DNA from: Bacteroidales bacterium
GTDB lineage: Bacteria > Bacteroidota > Bacteroidia > Bacteroidales > WCHB1-69
Length of the DNA stretch: 16,738 nt
Direction: 5' to 3'
Assembly (NCBI GenBank): GCA_017964755.1
Contig: JAGCRI010000114.1
Coordinates: 1 to 16,738, forward strand
Shown here: one piece after another, positions 7,404-15,305 of the stretch
Layout: the number at the start of each line of letters is the position of its first letter
Position numbering within the stretch: the first letter of the stretch is position 1
Made by a program: the position numbers and the translations under genes
Notes under the pieces: model-generated
Database searches by the model: none
What the model was told of the DNA's origin: nothing
What the model saw: only the letters and a program-made list of their open reading frames with translations

Positions 7404-8192
7404 ATGAATGAAATCGGCTCTATATTGGACAGTATGACGACAATATCTCTTGAAGAGATGAAAGTTGTTAAGCTGATGAACCGTGTCGATACCAAATACT
7501 TTTTCCACAAGTCACAGTTGCCGCCGCTGCTTCAGGCAATGGCCGGCGACTATTATGTGCAGTCGATTGAAGGCTGCCTTATTCCGAAATACAAGACCCT
7601 TTATTATGATACCCCGGATTGTCTGATGTACATCCAGCATCACGACAAGAAATTGGCACGGCAGAAACTACGCACCCGCTGTTATCTGCTTACCAATCAA
7701 TTTTTTTGTGAAATCAAGACCAAAAGCAATAAGGGACGTACAAAGAAAAAACGTATTGAAATTGACGAATCGGGCTATAGTGATATCTTTGTGAATCAGG
7801 AGACTGTGGATTTTGTGAGCCGTTATCTCCGTTTTGATGTCAATGGATTTATCCCTCAACTTGAGAATAATTTTGAAAGGATAACGTTAGTTAATATGGC
7901 GAAAACAGAGCGAATGACTATAGATATGAATATCCTCTTTAAAAATCATGTTACCGGCCAAGCTGTACGTGTTCCCGACCTTGTGATTCTGGAGCTTAAG
8001 CAGGACGGGCGCTGTGTGTCGCAAGGTAAACGTGTGCTCTTCAACCAGCGGATAAAACCTTGTGGGATGAGCAAGTATTGTATAGGGACGGTGCTCACAA
8101 ACCCGAATGTGAAAATAAACAGATTTAAGAAAAAACTGCGTCTTATGCGGAAATTAAATATTGATATTGTTAAATGTATTGAAAATGAGTAA
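7404..8192 (+). CDS. VTC-domain polyphosphate polymerase-like protein
   Basis: Soluble 262-residue protein of the CYTH-like VTC domain family, the fold of the catalytic subunit of yeast polyphosphate polymerase. Basic tunnel-lining residues and acidic metal ligands can be traced: NRVDTKY (R27, K31), YYDTPD (68-72), ARQKLRTR (85-92), EIKTK (103-107), the basic KKKR (114-117), ERITLVN (158-164), ILELK (195-199, with E197 and K199) and a C-terminal MSKYCIG. The pattern is intact, so an active phosphate-polymer or nucleotide triphosphate tunnel enzyme is plausible, but bacterial members have little direct biochemistry that I know of. The stop codon overlaps the start of the DUF4956 gene by 8 nt, which implies translational coupling and joint action. 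Gap to the M23 gene is 27 nt. Confidence 0.85.
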   Translation: MNEIGSILDSMTTISLEEMKVVKLMNRVDTKYFFHKSQLPPLLQAMAGDYYVQSIEGCLIPKYKTLYYDTPDCLMYIQHHDKKLARQKLRTRCYLLTNQFFCEIKTKSNKGRTKKKRIEIDESGYSDIFVNQETVDFVSRYLRFDVNGFIPQLENNFERITLVNMAKTERMTIDMNILFKNHVTGQAVRVPDLVILELKQDGRCVSQGKRVLFNQRIKPCGMSKYCIGTVLTNPNVKINRFKKKLRLMRKLNIDIVKCIENE

Positions 8193-8940
8193 TTTATTGA
8201 ATTTTTTTAAACTTCAGGCACCAGATTTTGACCCAGACATCGCGCATGAATTTGGTGGAGCCGATTATTCAACAGTCGGTTCCCCGAATGATATTTTGGG
8301 TTTGCCAATTATCCAGGCTGAAAGCCTCCGCACGCTGCTTGTGATGTTCTTTTTCAACCTTATTGTCTGCTGGGTATTGATACATTTTTTCTACTATAAG
8401 AAGAGCAAACGCAAGGATTACTATTTCACATTCCTGCTTTTTGGTGTAACCGTCTTCTTGCTGATGTTCCTGCTCAATAACGTTAATGTTGGAATGGGGT
8501 TTGCGCTCGGTCTGTTCGCCATCTTCGGAATGATAAGGTACAGGACAGAATCCGTTCCGATTCGCGAAATGACATATTTGTTCATTATTATCGGTATTTC
8601 GGTTATCAATGGCTTGGCAATGTCTCATGGATATGTCAATTTGTTGATTGTTAATGCGTTGTTCCTGATTTTGACAGCAATATTCGATGGTAACAGAATG
8701 CTGAAGCATCGTGCAACAAAAATTATCCTTTACGATAAAATTGAACTTGTAAAACATGGTCGTGAGGAGGAACTGATGGCTGATTTGAAGGAGCGCACAG
8801 GTCTTGACATTCTCAAACTTGAAGTAGGGCACATCGACTTTCTTCGGGATGTCGCGTATGTGAAGATTTATTACACTCCTCTTGATAATGAGATAAATAC
8901 AATAGATACTATTACAAAATTGAAGGATTTTTCAAAGTAG
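8185..8940 (+). CDS. DUF4956 inner-membrane protein, partner of the VTC protein
   Basis: Predicted integral membrane protein of 251 residues. The ATG at 8185 overlaps the upstream VTC stop (8190-8192); an in-frame TTG at 8161 gives an 8-residue longer version that is less likely. After a soluble N-terminus of about 45 residues there are roughly five hydrophobic segments (starting LRTLLVMFFF, YYFTFLLFGV, VGMGFALGLF, MTYLFIIIGI and YVNLLIVNAL). Then comes a soluble C-terminal domain of about 70 residues with alternating beta/alpha character. The loop FGMIRYRTESVPIREMTY is the most conserved-looking stretch; its Arg/Thr pattern faintly recalls MgtC/SapB proteins, which is only an impression. DUF4956 genes commonly accompany VTC genes in bacteria. 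A membrane channel or anchor for the VTC product is inference. Confidence 0.82.
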   Translation: MSNLLNFFKLQAPDFDPDIAHEFGGADYSTVGSPNDILGLPIIQAESLRTLLVMFFFNLIVCWVLIHFFYYKKSKRKDYYFTFLLFGVTVFLLMFLLNNVNVGMGFALGLFAIFGMIRYRTESVPIREMTYLFIIIGISVINGLAMSHGYVNLLIVNALFLILTAIFDGNRMLKHRATKIILYDKIELVKHGREEELMADLKERTGLDILKLEVGHIDFLRDVAYVKIYYTPLDNEINTIDTITKLKDFSK

Positions 8941-8943
8941 TTT

Positions 8944-9609
8944 ATGAAACGTCTCCTTATAGCTGTCGTTTGCCTTTTGGTGCAGTCTGTGCTTTTTGCG
9001 CAGTCCACTGATTTTGGCGCGATTGTCGGGGCGGAGGCGACTAAGAAATTCTCGCATTTCGGATTGACGGCGGAGGCGGAAGGCCGTTTTAACCACAACT
9101 TCACCAATTTCAGCCGTCTTAAACTTTCTGCCGGTGCAGATTATACCTTCTTCAATAAGAGATTCAAGGTCGGTACTTCTTTCAATTATATTTATCGGGA
9201 TAAGACTGAGTATTACGAAAATATGTATAAGTTGAACCTTAATCTGTCTTATTCTGAGAAAATAAAGCAGTTCAAAATCGGGTATCGCGCACGTTTTCAA
9301 TTCGATTTTTATGACAACCGCACAGCGTATCACAAGCTCAACCCGAAGATTTATATGAGAAACCGTTTTGAAGGGGAGTACTCTTTCTTCAGCAAACCTC
9401 TGAAAATCGCTGTCTCTGAAGAGTTCTTCTGGCGGTTGAACCATCCTTCAAAAAAAATAATTGATGCATTGCGTACAATCATAAGTCTCAATTACCGTAT
9501 CGACAAGTCAAATTCGCTTACTTTTTTTCTGCGGGCTGACAATGAGGTGCAGGTTTCTGATCCTGAAAATATTTATTACGTGGGTATTATTTATCATTTT
9601 AAAGATTGA
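8944..9609 (+). CDS. DUF2490 outer-membrane beta-barrel protein
   Basis: Secreted 221-residue protein starting with a clear signal peptide (MKRLLIAVVCLLVQSVLFAQ, cleavage after FA near residue 19). The mature part is a run of alternating amphipathic strands rich in aromatic and charged residues, with repeated Phe/Tyr strand ends, and finishes IYYVGIIYHFKD; this is the look of a small outer-membrane barrel. The layout matches DUF2490, a Bacteroidetes family annotated only by domain. It begins 3 nt after the DUF4956 stop, so it belongs to the same transcript. With the VTC and DUF4956 proteins it would give one component in each compartment. The function is unknown; an export pore or envelope sensor is conjecture. 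Confidence 0.8.
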   Translation: MKRLLIAVVCLLVQSVLFAQSTDFGAIVGAEATKKFSHFGLTAEAEGRFNHNFTNFSRLKLSAGADYTFFNKRFKVGTSFNYIYRDKTEYYENMYKLNLNLSYSEKIKQFKIGYRARFQFDFYDNRTAYHKLNPKIYMRNRFEGEYSFFSKPLKIAVSEEFFWRLNHPSKKIIDALRTIISLNYRIDKSNSLTFFLRADNEVQVSDPENIYYVGIIYHFKD

Positions 9610-9624
9610 TTTTAGAATTTTAAT

Positions 9625-10587
9625 ATGCAAATTATGTTGGAAGAATATTTTAAAAAGCTGTTAAACAACAAAATGCCGGAGAATCTTTATAATCCTATAG
9701 ATTATATTTTGCAACAGGGCGGAAAACGTTTGCGCCCCAATTTGGTACGGATGTCAGCTAAGATGTTTGGGGCTGACGACAAAGCGGTGGGCAATGTTGC
9801 AGCGGCGTTCGAGATGTTGCACAACTTCACATTGATACACGATGATATTATGGATGAAGCCCCGATCAGGCGCGGCAAGCCGACAGTCTATAAAAAGTGG
9901 AATGGCAATGTCGCCATTCTTGCCGGTGACGCTCTCGCGACTTTGGCGGTGCAGGAGATGCTGAAGACCCCTGCACGGGCTGAGATCGTGCTGCAGCTTG
10001 TCAGCCTGCTCGGACAGACTTCCATTGAAGTTTGCGAGGGACAGCAGCTTGACCTCGATTTTGAAACTCGGGACGATGTGTCGATTGACGATTATATTGA
10101 GATGATACGCCTGAAGACGGCCGTTATGCTTGCAGGCTGCCTAAAGGCGGGAGCGCTGCTTGCCGCCACTTCGGATGAGGATGCTGCGCACATATATAAT
10201 TGCGGAATATTCCTTGGACTCGCTTTCCAGCTTCGAGACGACCTTCTTGATGTCTATGCGGATGAGGCTGAGTTCGGTAAGATGATTGGCGGTGACATAA
10301 AGGAAAACAAAAAAACATATCTGTTCCTGCGAGCACTTGCCGACGCTTCAGAGTCGCAGCATGAGAAATTGAGATTTTTCTTTTCCTCTGATAATGTCGA
10401 TTTTGATAAAAAATTTTCTGCTATAAAACAGATTTATGCAGATTTGGATATTAAGTCTAAGACTGAAGCCGAGATTTTGAAATATGTCTCTCTTTCTCTT
10501 GAAGAACTTATGCATATTCATGTGGCTGATAGCCTTAAAGGTGAATTGAAGGGATGGATAGAACAGTTAACTTTCCGCAATAAATAG
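9625..10587 (+). CDS. Polyprenyl (trans-prenyl) diphosphate synthase
   Basis: Condenses allylic prenyl diphosphates with isopentenyl diphosphate. The 320-residue protein has the family's GGKRLRP (32-38), first aspartate-rich motif DDIMD (73-77) followed by RRGKPTVY, and second motif DDLLD (205-209) preceded by FQLR. The first motif lacks the two-residue insertion of typical bacterial farnesyl diphosphate synthases. The residue five before it is F68 in HNFTLIHDD, as in archaeal GGPP synthases. A bulky residue there usually limits the product to about C15-C20, whereas long-chain quinone-tail synthases tend to have alanine; product length is therefore inferred, not certain. ATG at 9634 is an alternative start. 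The mrdA start is 1 nt past the stop, which suggests supply of lipid-carrier precursor to wall synthesis. Confidence 0.92.
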   Translation: MQIMLEEYFKKLLNNKMPENLYNPIDYILQQGGKRLRPNLVRMSAKMFGADDKAVGNVAAAFEMLHNFTLIHDDIMDEAPIRRGKPTVYKKWNGNVAILAGDALATLAVQEMLKTPARAEIVLQLVSLLGQTSIEVCEGQQLDLDFETRDDVSIDDYIEMIRLKTAVMLAGCLKAGALLAATSDEDAAHIYNCGIFLGLAFQLRDDLLDVYADEAEFGKMIGGDIKENKKTYLFLRALADASESQHEKLRFFFSSDNVDFDKKFSAIKQIYADLDIKSKTEAEILKYVSLSLEELMHIHVADSLKGELKGWIEQLTFRNK

Positions 10588-10588
10588 C

Positions 10589-12403
10589 ATGGACAGATTA
10601 CAGGAAAGAAGACGGTATTTTGTTGTGGGGGGCATTGTTGTCCTGCTCTCTGTGATTTGGCTTGCACGGCTCTTTTTCATACAGGTCATAAAGACGAACT
10701 ATAAGGACCGCGCTGAAAGCAATGCACTGCGGCAGATTACAATGCATCCTGACCGCGGGCTTATTTATGACCGAAACGACTCATTGCTTGTATATAACGA
10801 GGCGGCTTACGATTTGATGCTTGTACCTAACGAACTTCGCGCTTTCGACACCAATGACTTGTGCCGCATTCTTGAGATTGACAAGCAGGAGGTTGAAAGG
10901 CGCATTGAGAAAGCGCGGAAATATTCACCTCTGCTACCCTCGGTGTTTGCCCAACAGATTTCGAAAGAGGATTATGGTTACTTGCAGGAGAAGTTAGTGC
11001 GCCTTTCAGGCTTTTTTGTCCAGAACAGGACGTTGCGCTCATACCCTGTGCCAATTGCAGCGCATATTCTCGGATATGTCGGCGAGGTGAATCAGGATAT
11101 GATAGATAGGGATTCCTATTATCAGATGGGGGATTATATAGGAATAAGCGGAATAGAGAAGGCATACGAGCAGGAGCTGCGTGGTGAGAAGGGGCAGCGT
11201 GTGGTGCTCGTTGATGTGAACAACCGTGAGAGGGGAAGTTACGAAAACGGTGCCCACGACCATGCACCTATTGCCGGAACACCGCTTTGGTCATCGTTGG
11301 ATATGCGCCTGCAGCAGTTCGCCGAGCGGCAGCTTGAAGGCTATTCGGGCAGCGTGGTCGCCATTGAACCCGCGACAGGCGAGATACTTTGCATTGTCTC
11401 ATCACCGAGCTATGACCCCAATCTTCTTGTCGGGCGTGCGCGTGGAAAGAACTATATGGAGCTGCAGAACGACACCAAAAAGAAACCGCTGTTCAACCGC
11501 GCACTTTCGGCGATGTATCCGCCTGGCTCGACTTTCAAATTGGCGAACGCGCTTATAGGCCTTCAGGAGGGAATTATCACCCCTGCAACCACTTACCACT
11601 GCGCAAAAGGCTATAGGGTGGGTTCGCTTACTGTTGGCTGCCACCATGCCGGCTCCCCCGATTTGTATGGTGCTATTCAGACTTCATGTAACGGATATTT
11701 CTGCAAACTTTTTTATAATATCGTTTCTAACAGAAAAAAATACAAGAATATACAGGAAGCATATACAGCTTGGAGAAATTATATCATGTCGTTGGGGTTT
11801 GCGCAGAAATTCGAGAGTGACCTCCCGTACGAAACACGCGGGATAATTCCAAGTTCCGATTATTTTGACAAACAATATCGTGGACAGTGGAACGGGAATA
11901 CTATCGTTTCCATGGGTATAGGGCAGGGTGAGGTTGCGGTAACACCGCTCCAGATGGCGAATTTCCTTGCAATAATCGCAAATCGCGGATACTACATCAA
12001 ACCGCATGTAATCAAGGCGATTGGCTCCAAGGACAATATCAATGAACGTTATACTGAAAAAATCTACTGCAATATAGACGAGAAATATTTTACACCGGTT
12101 ATTGAAGGGATGGAGCGGGTTATGAAAAGCGGAACCGGCTGGCGGTCAGACGTCAAGGGAATCCGAATTGCGGGTAAGACAGGGACAGCCCAGAACCCTC
12201 ATGGGCGCGACCATTCCGTGTTTGCCGCTTTCGCCCCCGTTGACAAACCTCAGATAGCCGTCTTCGTACTCGTGGAGAACGCAGGCTTCGGGGCGACTGT
12301 AGCGGCACCGGTTGCCACATCTGTTATTGAGTATTATCTTAAAGATGAAAATAGGAAAAAAGAACTTGAAGAGGAACTTGAAAGAAAAATAAGCGCAAGA
12401 TGA
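10589..12403 (+). CDS. mrdA: Penicillin-binding protein 2 (elongasome transpeptidase)
   Basis: Class B PBP of 604 residues that crosslinks peptidoglycan during side-wall growth together with RodA. A short cytoplasmic N-terminus and one transmembrane anchor (about 12-33, starting FVVGGIVVLL) precede the pedestal/dimer domain, which contains the typical PDRGLIYDRN block, and the transpeptidase domain (about 235-590). All three catalytic motifs are present: STFK (314-317), SCN (366-368) and KTGT (530-533). Length is slightly short for the family but complete. Its stop overlaps the rodA start by 4 nt (ATGA), so the pair is translationally coupled, as expected for a functional complex. mreB, mreC and mreD, which usually precede this pair in Bacteroidetes, are not here; a prenyl diphosphate synthase gene takes that place. 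Confidence 0.95.
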   Translation: MDRLQERRRYFVVGGIVVLLSVIWLARLFFIQVIKTNYKDRAESNALRQITMHPDRGLIYDRNDSLLVYNEAAYDLMLVPNELRAFDTNDLCRILEIDKQEVERRIEKARKYSPLLPSVFAQQISKEDYGYLQEKLVRLSGFFVQNRTLRSYPVPIAAHILGYVGEVNQDMIDRDSYYQMGDYIGISGIEKAYEQELRGEKGQRVVLVDVNNRERGSYENGAHDHAPIAGTPLWSSLDMRLQQFAERQLEGYSGSVVAIEPATGEILCIVSSPSYDPNLLVGRARGKNYMELQNDTKKKPLFNRALSAMYPPGSTFKLANALIGLQEGIITPATTYHCAKGYRVGSLTVGCHHAGSPDLYGAIQTSCNGYFCKLFYNIVSNRKKYKNIQEAYTAWRNYIMSLGFAQKFESDLPYETRGIIPSSDYFDKQYRGQWNGNTIVSMGIGQGEVAVTPLQMANFLAIIANRGYYIKPHVIKAIGSKDNINERYTEKIYCNIDEKYFTPVIEGMERVMKSGTGWRSDVKGIRIAGKTGTAQNPHGRDHSVFAAFAPVDKPQIAVFVLVENAGFGATVAAPVATSVIEYYLKDENRKKELEEELERKISAR

Positions 12404-13647
12404 TAGGGAAAAAAACGAATGTTAAGAGCTTTGACACTACTTTGATGATTATATATGTGGTTTTGGTCGTCATAGGATGGTTGTCAATATTCCCATCTTC
12501 TGTCGGACACACACAAGATATATCAATATTTGACTTTTCAAAGCCATACGGGAAACAGTTCATCTGGATAGGAATCTCTGCCATACTTTCAATAGTGATA
12601 CTCACTTTGGAGGCACGTGTCTTCATGAATTATGCTTACTATATTTATGCCTTCTGCCTGTTACTTATGTTGCTGGTGTTTTTCTTGGGCACCTCTATAA
12701 ATGGAGCGAAAGCGTGGATTAAGATTGGGCAGTTCAGCATCCAGCCGGCCGAGTTCGCCAAATTCGCCACCGCCTTGGCTTTGGCGAAATTTTTCAATGA
12801 CGGCAAGACTGATAAGCAGCGCGCAAACCAGTGGATAGTGGCGGGGCTTATGGTGCTGGTCCCCATTGTAATCATTATGCTGCAGCACGATGCTGGCTCG
12901 GCTTTGGTCTATTTGTCGTTCATTTTTCTCTTCTATAGGGAAGGTATGAGCGGAAATATTTTTATTATTGGTGTAGGTGTGTTTGTGCTTTTTCTCCTGA
13001 CCTTCTGCCTGAATGAGATATATGCTGTTTCGGCTGCAACTGCGCTATATATAGCTTTTATGATTTTCAACAGACGCGACAAGCGGAAAATGATAAAGAC
13101 AACAGCAATTTTCCTCGTTGCTGTGGGTGTCATCTTTGCTATTAATCCCGCATACAACAAATTGTTGGAGCCTCACCAGAGAATGAGGATAGAAACTCTT
13201 TTCGGCAAGACTGTGGACCCGCAGGGTGCGGATTTTAATTTGAATCAGTCGAAGATTGCGATAGGTTCCGGCGGCTTTTTCGGCAAAGGGTTCCTTAAAG
13301 GTACGCAAACAAAACTCGACTTTGTCCCAGAACGGCATACCGATTTTATTTTCTGTTCGATAGGGGAGGAGTTCGGCTTTTTGGGAAGTCTGGTTATAGT
13401 CTCGCTTTTCGTCTGGCTGATTTTGCGGATACTGTTTTTGGCCGAGCGGCATCGCATACGCTTCGTAAGATACTATGGTTATTCGGTGGCTTCAATTATT
13501 TTTGTGCACTTTATTATAAATATAGGTATGACTATCGGCTTGATGCCGATTATTGGCATTCCACTGCCGTTTTTGAGCTACGGCGGCTCTTCGCTGATAG
13601 CTTTCACGATACTGCTGTTCGTGTTTATAAGGCTTAATGAGATGTAG
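12400..13647 (+). CDS. rodA: RodA, SEDS-family peptidoglycan glycosyltransferase
   Basis: Polytopic inner-membrane protein of 415 residues that polymerises lipid II into glycan strands with PBP2. Around ten hydrophobic segments are visible. The large periplasmic loop carries VPERHTDFIF (309-318); D315 corresponds to the essential Asp262 of Escherichia coli RodA. The C-terminal SEDS signature FLSYGGSSLI occupies 391-400. NGAKAWI and the IQPAEFAK block (about 105-125) are also standard. The start overlaps the mrdA stop (ATGA). The stop lies only 6 nt from the stop of convergent cinA and no terminator hairpin is visible between them, so the two transcripts may overlap at their 3' ends. FtsW is the alternative in this family, but the coupling to mrdA supports RodA. 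Confidence 0.95.
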   Translation: MIGKKTNVKSFDTTLMIIYVVLVVIGWLSIFPSSVGHTQDISIFDFSKPYGKQFIWIGISAILSIVILTLEARVFMNYAYYIYAFCLLLMLLVFFLGTSINGAKAWIKIGQFSIQPAEFAKFATALALAKFFNDGKTDKQRANQWIVAGLMVLVPIVIIMLQHDAGSALVYLSFIFLFYREGMSGNIFIIGVGVFVLFLLTFCLNEIYAVSAATALYIAFMIFNRRDKRKMIKTTAIFLVAVGVIFAINPAYNKLLEPHQRMRIETLFGKTVDPQGADFNLNQSKIAIGSGGFFGKGFLKGTQTKLDFVPERHTDFIFCSIGEEFGFLGSLVIVSLFVWLILRILFLAERHRIRFVRYYGYSVASIIFVHFIINIGMTIGLMPIIGIPLPFLSYGGSSLIAFTILLFVFIRLNEM

Positions 13648-13653
13648 CCGGTT

Positions 13654-14919
13654 CTATTGCCTTTGGAAAGAGTCCGCATTTTCAGCCCTTACCAGCTTTA
13701 TGAGCTCGCTGAATACGGCGTTGCAGGTGCGTTCAATGTTCTGCGCCCGCCTGTCGCCGAAATGCAGTAGTTTTGTGATGACTTGTCTGTCGGAGGCAAT
13801 ACCAATCCAAATCGTCCCCACCGGTTTTTGGGTGGTGCCACCGCCCGGACCAGCGATTCCTGTTGTGGCTACAGCGTAGTCAGTTGCGAGTCTTTCCCTG
13901 ACACCGGAAACCATTTCGCGGACAGTTTCTTCGCTCACCGCCCCGTATGTCGCCAATGTCTGTTTGGAGACACCTAAAATGCTTTCTTTCACATCGTTGC
14001 TATAAGCTGTAACACTTCCCATGAAATATTCTGAAGCTCCTGCAAGCTGCGTTAGCTTTGAGGCGATACTGCCGCCGGTGCAGCTTTCAGCACAAGAGAG
14101 TGTTTTTCCTGCCTTTGTCATTGTCTGTGCGACAATTTCGGGAAGGGCTTCGGCATCTTCCCCGACAATGTATTCGCCTGCAATGGGGTATAGTTTATCG
14201 ACTGCTTCTGCAATTTCCTGCTCCAGCCTGTTGTGGTCGGCGCCGCGGGCTGTCAGACGCAATTTCACCATGCCTGCCTGCGGAAGATATGCGAGCCTTA
14301 TGCTTTTTGGCAGCGCAAGTTCCCAACTTTCAATCCTGTCGCTTAAAAATGATTCTCCAATTCCTTGGACTATAATGTTTTTGTTTATGATATAGCCTGT
14401 GTTGAAGTGCTCTTGCAGCCGCGGCAGGACTTCCGCTTCCATGAGATAGCTCATTTCAAATGGAACGCCCGGCAGAGAAATAACGACCTTGCCGTCTTTC
14501 TCAAACCACATTCCTGGAGCTGTACCCAAGAGGTTGTTGAGGAGTGTGCAGCAGCGAGGAATCCATGACTGCTGGCGGTTTATAGGGGTCAGCTCATAAC
14601 CGCGTTTTTCAAAAATAACTTTTATGTTGTTGAGAGCTGTTTCATTTTCATATAGTTCGCTTCCGAAAAACTCGCACAGCGTTTTCTTGGTTATGTCGTC
14701 CTTAGTCGGCCCCAAGCCTCCTGTGATGATGACAATGTCGCTCCTTTGAATGCAATGTGCAAGGTAAAAGCGTATTTCTTCAGCGTTGTCGCCGATTGTG
14801 AATGTCTCTTTCACATCGAACCCTTTTGAGGTGAGCATTCGTGAGATTACACTCGCGTTGGTGTTAGTTACCTGTCCTATGAGTAGTTCGTCACCAATGT
14901 TGATAATTGTTGCGTTCAT
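13654..14919 (-). CDS. cinA: CinA-like protein: molybdopterin-binding domain plus NMN amidohydrolase domain
   Basis: Full two-domain CinA of 421 residues. The N-terminal MoaB/MogA-like domain (about 1-165) shows IINIGDELLIGQVTNTN (5-21) and the phosphate-binding TGGLGPTKDD (about 66-75). In characterised homologues this domain hydrolyses ADP-ribose. The C-terminal PncC-type domain (about 265-415) has SCAESCTGG (275-283) and TTGIAGPGGG (about 342-351), the signature of nicotinamide mononucleotide deamidase, which recycles NMN to NaMN for NAD synthesis. Both sites look intact. It is the last gene of the minus-strand run, 6 nt after the YKSDA-repeat gene, and converges on rodA. The old name 'competence damage-inducible' is historical and nothing here suggests a competence role. 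Confidence 0.95.
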   Translation of the reverse strand: MNATIINIGDELLIGQVTNTNASVISRMLTSKGFDVKETFTIGDNAEEIRFYLAHCIQRSDIVIITGGLGPTKDDITKKTLCEFFGSELYENETALNNIKVIFEKRGYELTPINRQQSWIPRCCTLLNNLLGTAPGMWFEKDGKVVISLPGVPFEMSYLMEAEVLPRLQEHFNTGYIINKNIIVQGIGESFLSDRIESWELALPKSIRLAYLPQAGMVKLRLTARGADHNRLEQEIAEAVDKLYPIAGEYIVGEDAEALPEIVAQTMTKAGKTLSCAESCTGGSIASKLTQLAGASEYFMGSVTAYSNDVKESILGVSKQTLATYGAVSEETVREMVSGVRERLATDYAVATTGIAGPGGGTTQKPVGTIWIGIASDRQVITKLLHFGDRRAQNIERTCNAVFSELIKLVRAENADSFQRQ

Positions 14920-14925
14920 GGCTGC

Positions 14926-15282
14926 TTAGTTTCTTTTGTACATCAGGTGCTTTTTGTCATTCCTTTGCCAGCCGGCATCAGATTTGTATTTTGAAAAGTA
15001 GATAATTATGTCAGCGTCTGATTTGTAGTCGCAGAAGTATATCTTCTTGTCGGCGTCAGATTTGTATTGGCAGAAATACCAGATACCTGAATTGTCGGTT
15101 GCATCAGATTTGTATTCAGTGGTATATACTACCAAGTCGGCATCGGATTTGTAGTCGCTGACATAGACTTTCACATCAGCGTCAGATTTGTAGTTGCACG
15201 AATATACTTTTTGCGCAAAACTTGTTACAGATGTTGCGATTATTGCAAATAATAAAAAGAATGCAAAAATCTTTTTCTTCAT
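14926..15282 (-). CDS. Exported YKSDA-repeat protein, probable 7(1) septoil-knot (DUF6150) family
   Basis: Small secreted protein of 118 residues. The ATG at 15282 is preferred: it starts a clean signal peptide (MKKKIFAFFLLF..., cleavage after SFA at 23). The longer reading from 15324 only extends back through the end of the upstream gene. The mature part consists of six copies of YKSDA at 31, 44, 57, 73, 86 and 99, each followed by a hydrophobic strand of the pattern xxVYxx. Spacing is 13, 13, 16, 13, 13, symmetrical about a longer third unit containing TDNSGIWYF. From memory this matches the Bacteroidetes family renamed 'septknot' after structure prediction gave it a 7(1) knot; I could not verify this. 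Function is unknown. It lies 23 nt after the alanine-dehydrogenase-like gene and 6 nt before cinA. No catalytic residues stand out; Cys at 29, 71 and 84 are exported. Confidence 0.75.
   Translation of the reverse strand: MKKKIFAFFLLFAIIATSVTSFAQKVYSCNYKSDADVKVYVSDYKSDADLVVYTTEYKSDATDNSGIWYFCQYKSDADKKIYFCDYKSDADIIIYFSKYKSDAGWQRNDKKHLMYKRN
14974..15192 (-). repeat. Six-unit coding tandem repeat (YKSDA)
   Basis: Six degenerate 39-nt units (one of 48 nt) share the plus-strand core TCAGATTTGTA or close variants. Codon choice for the same Tyr-Lys-Ser-Asp-Ala differs among copies (tct/tca for Ser, gat/gac for Asp, gcc/gct/gca for Ala). The units are therefore old and held by selection on the protein, not a recent DNA expansion. 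Confidence 0.85.
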
Positions 15283-15305
15283 AAATAATATATGTTTTGA
15301 AATTA

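Noticed and set aside
8269..8832. 187-codon open frame antisense to the DUF4956 gene.
   Set aside because: Its composition (many His, Gln and Asn) mirrors the sense membrane-helix codons; no domain, no upstream signals.
13629..13663. Possible bidirectional terminator AAGGC/GCCTT between rodA and cinA.
   Set aside because: Only 5 bp around a loop of about 25 nt and no T-run; too weak to annotate.
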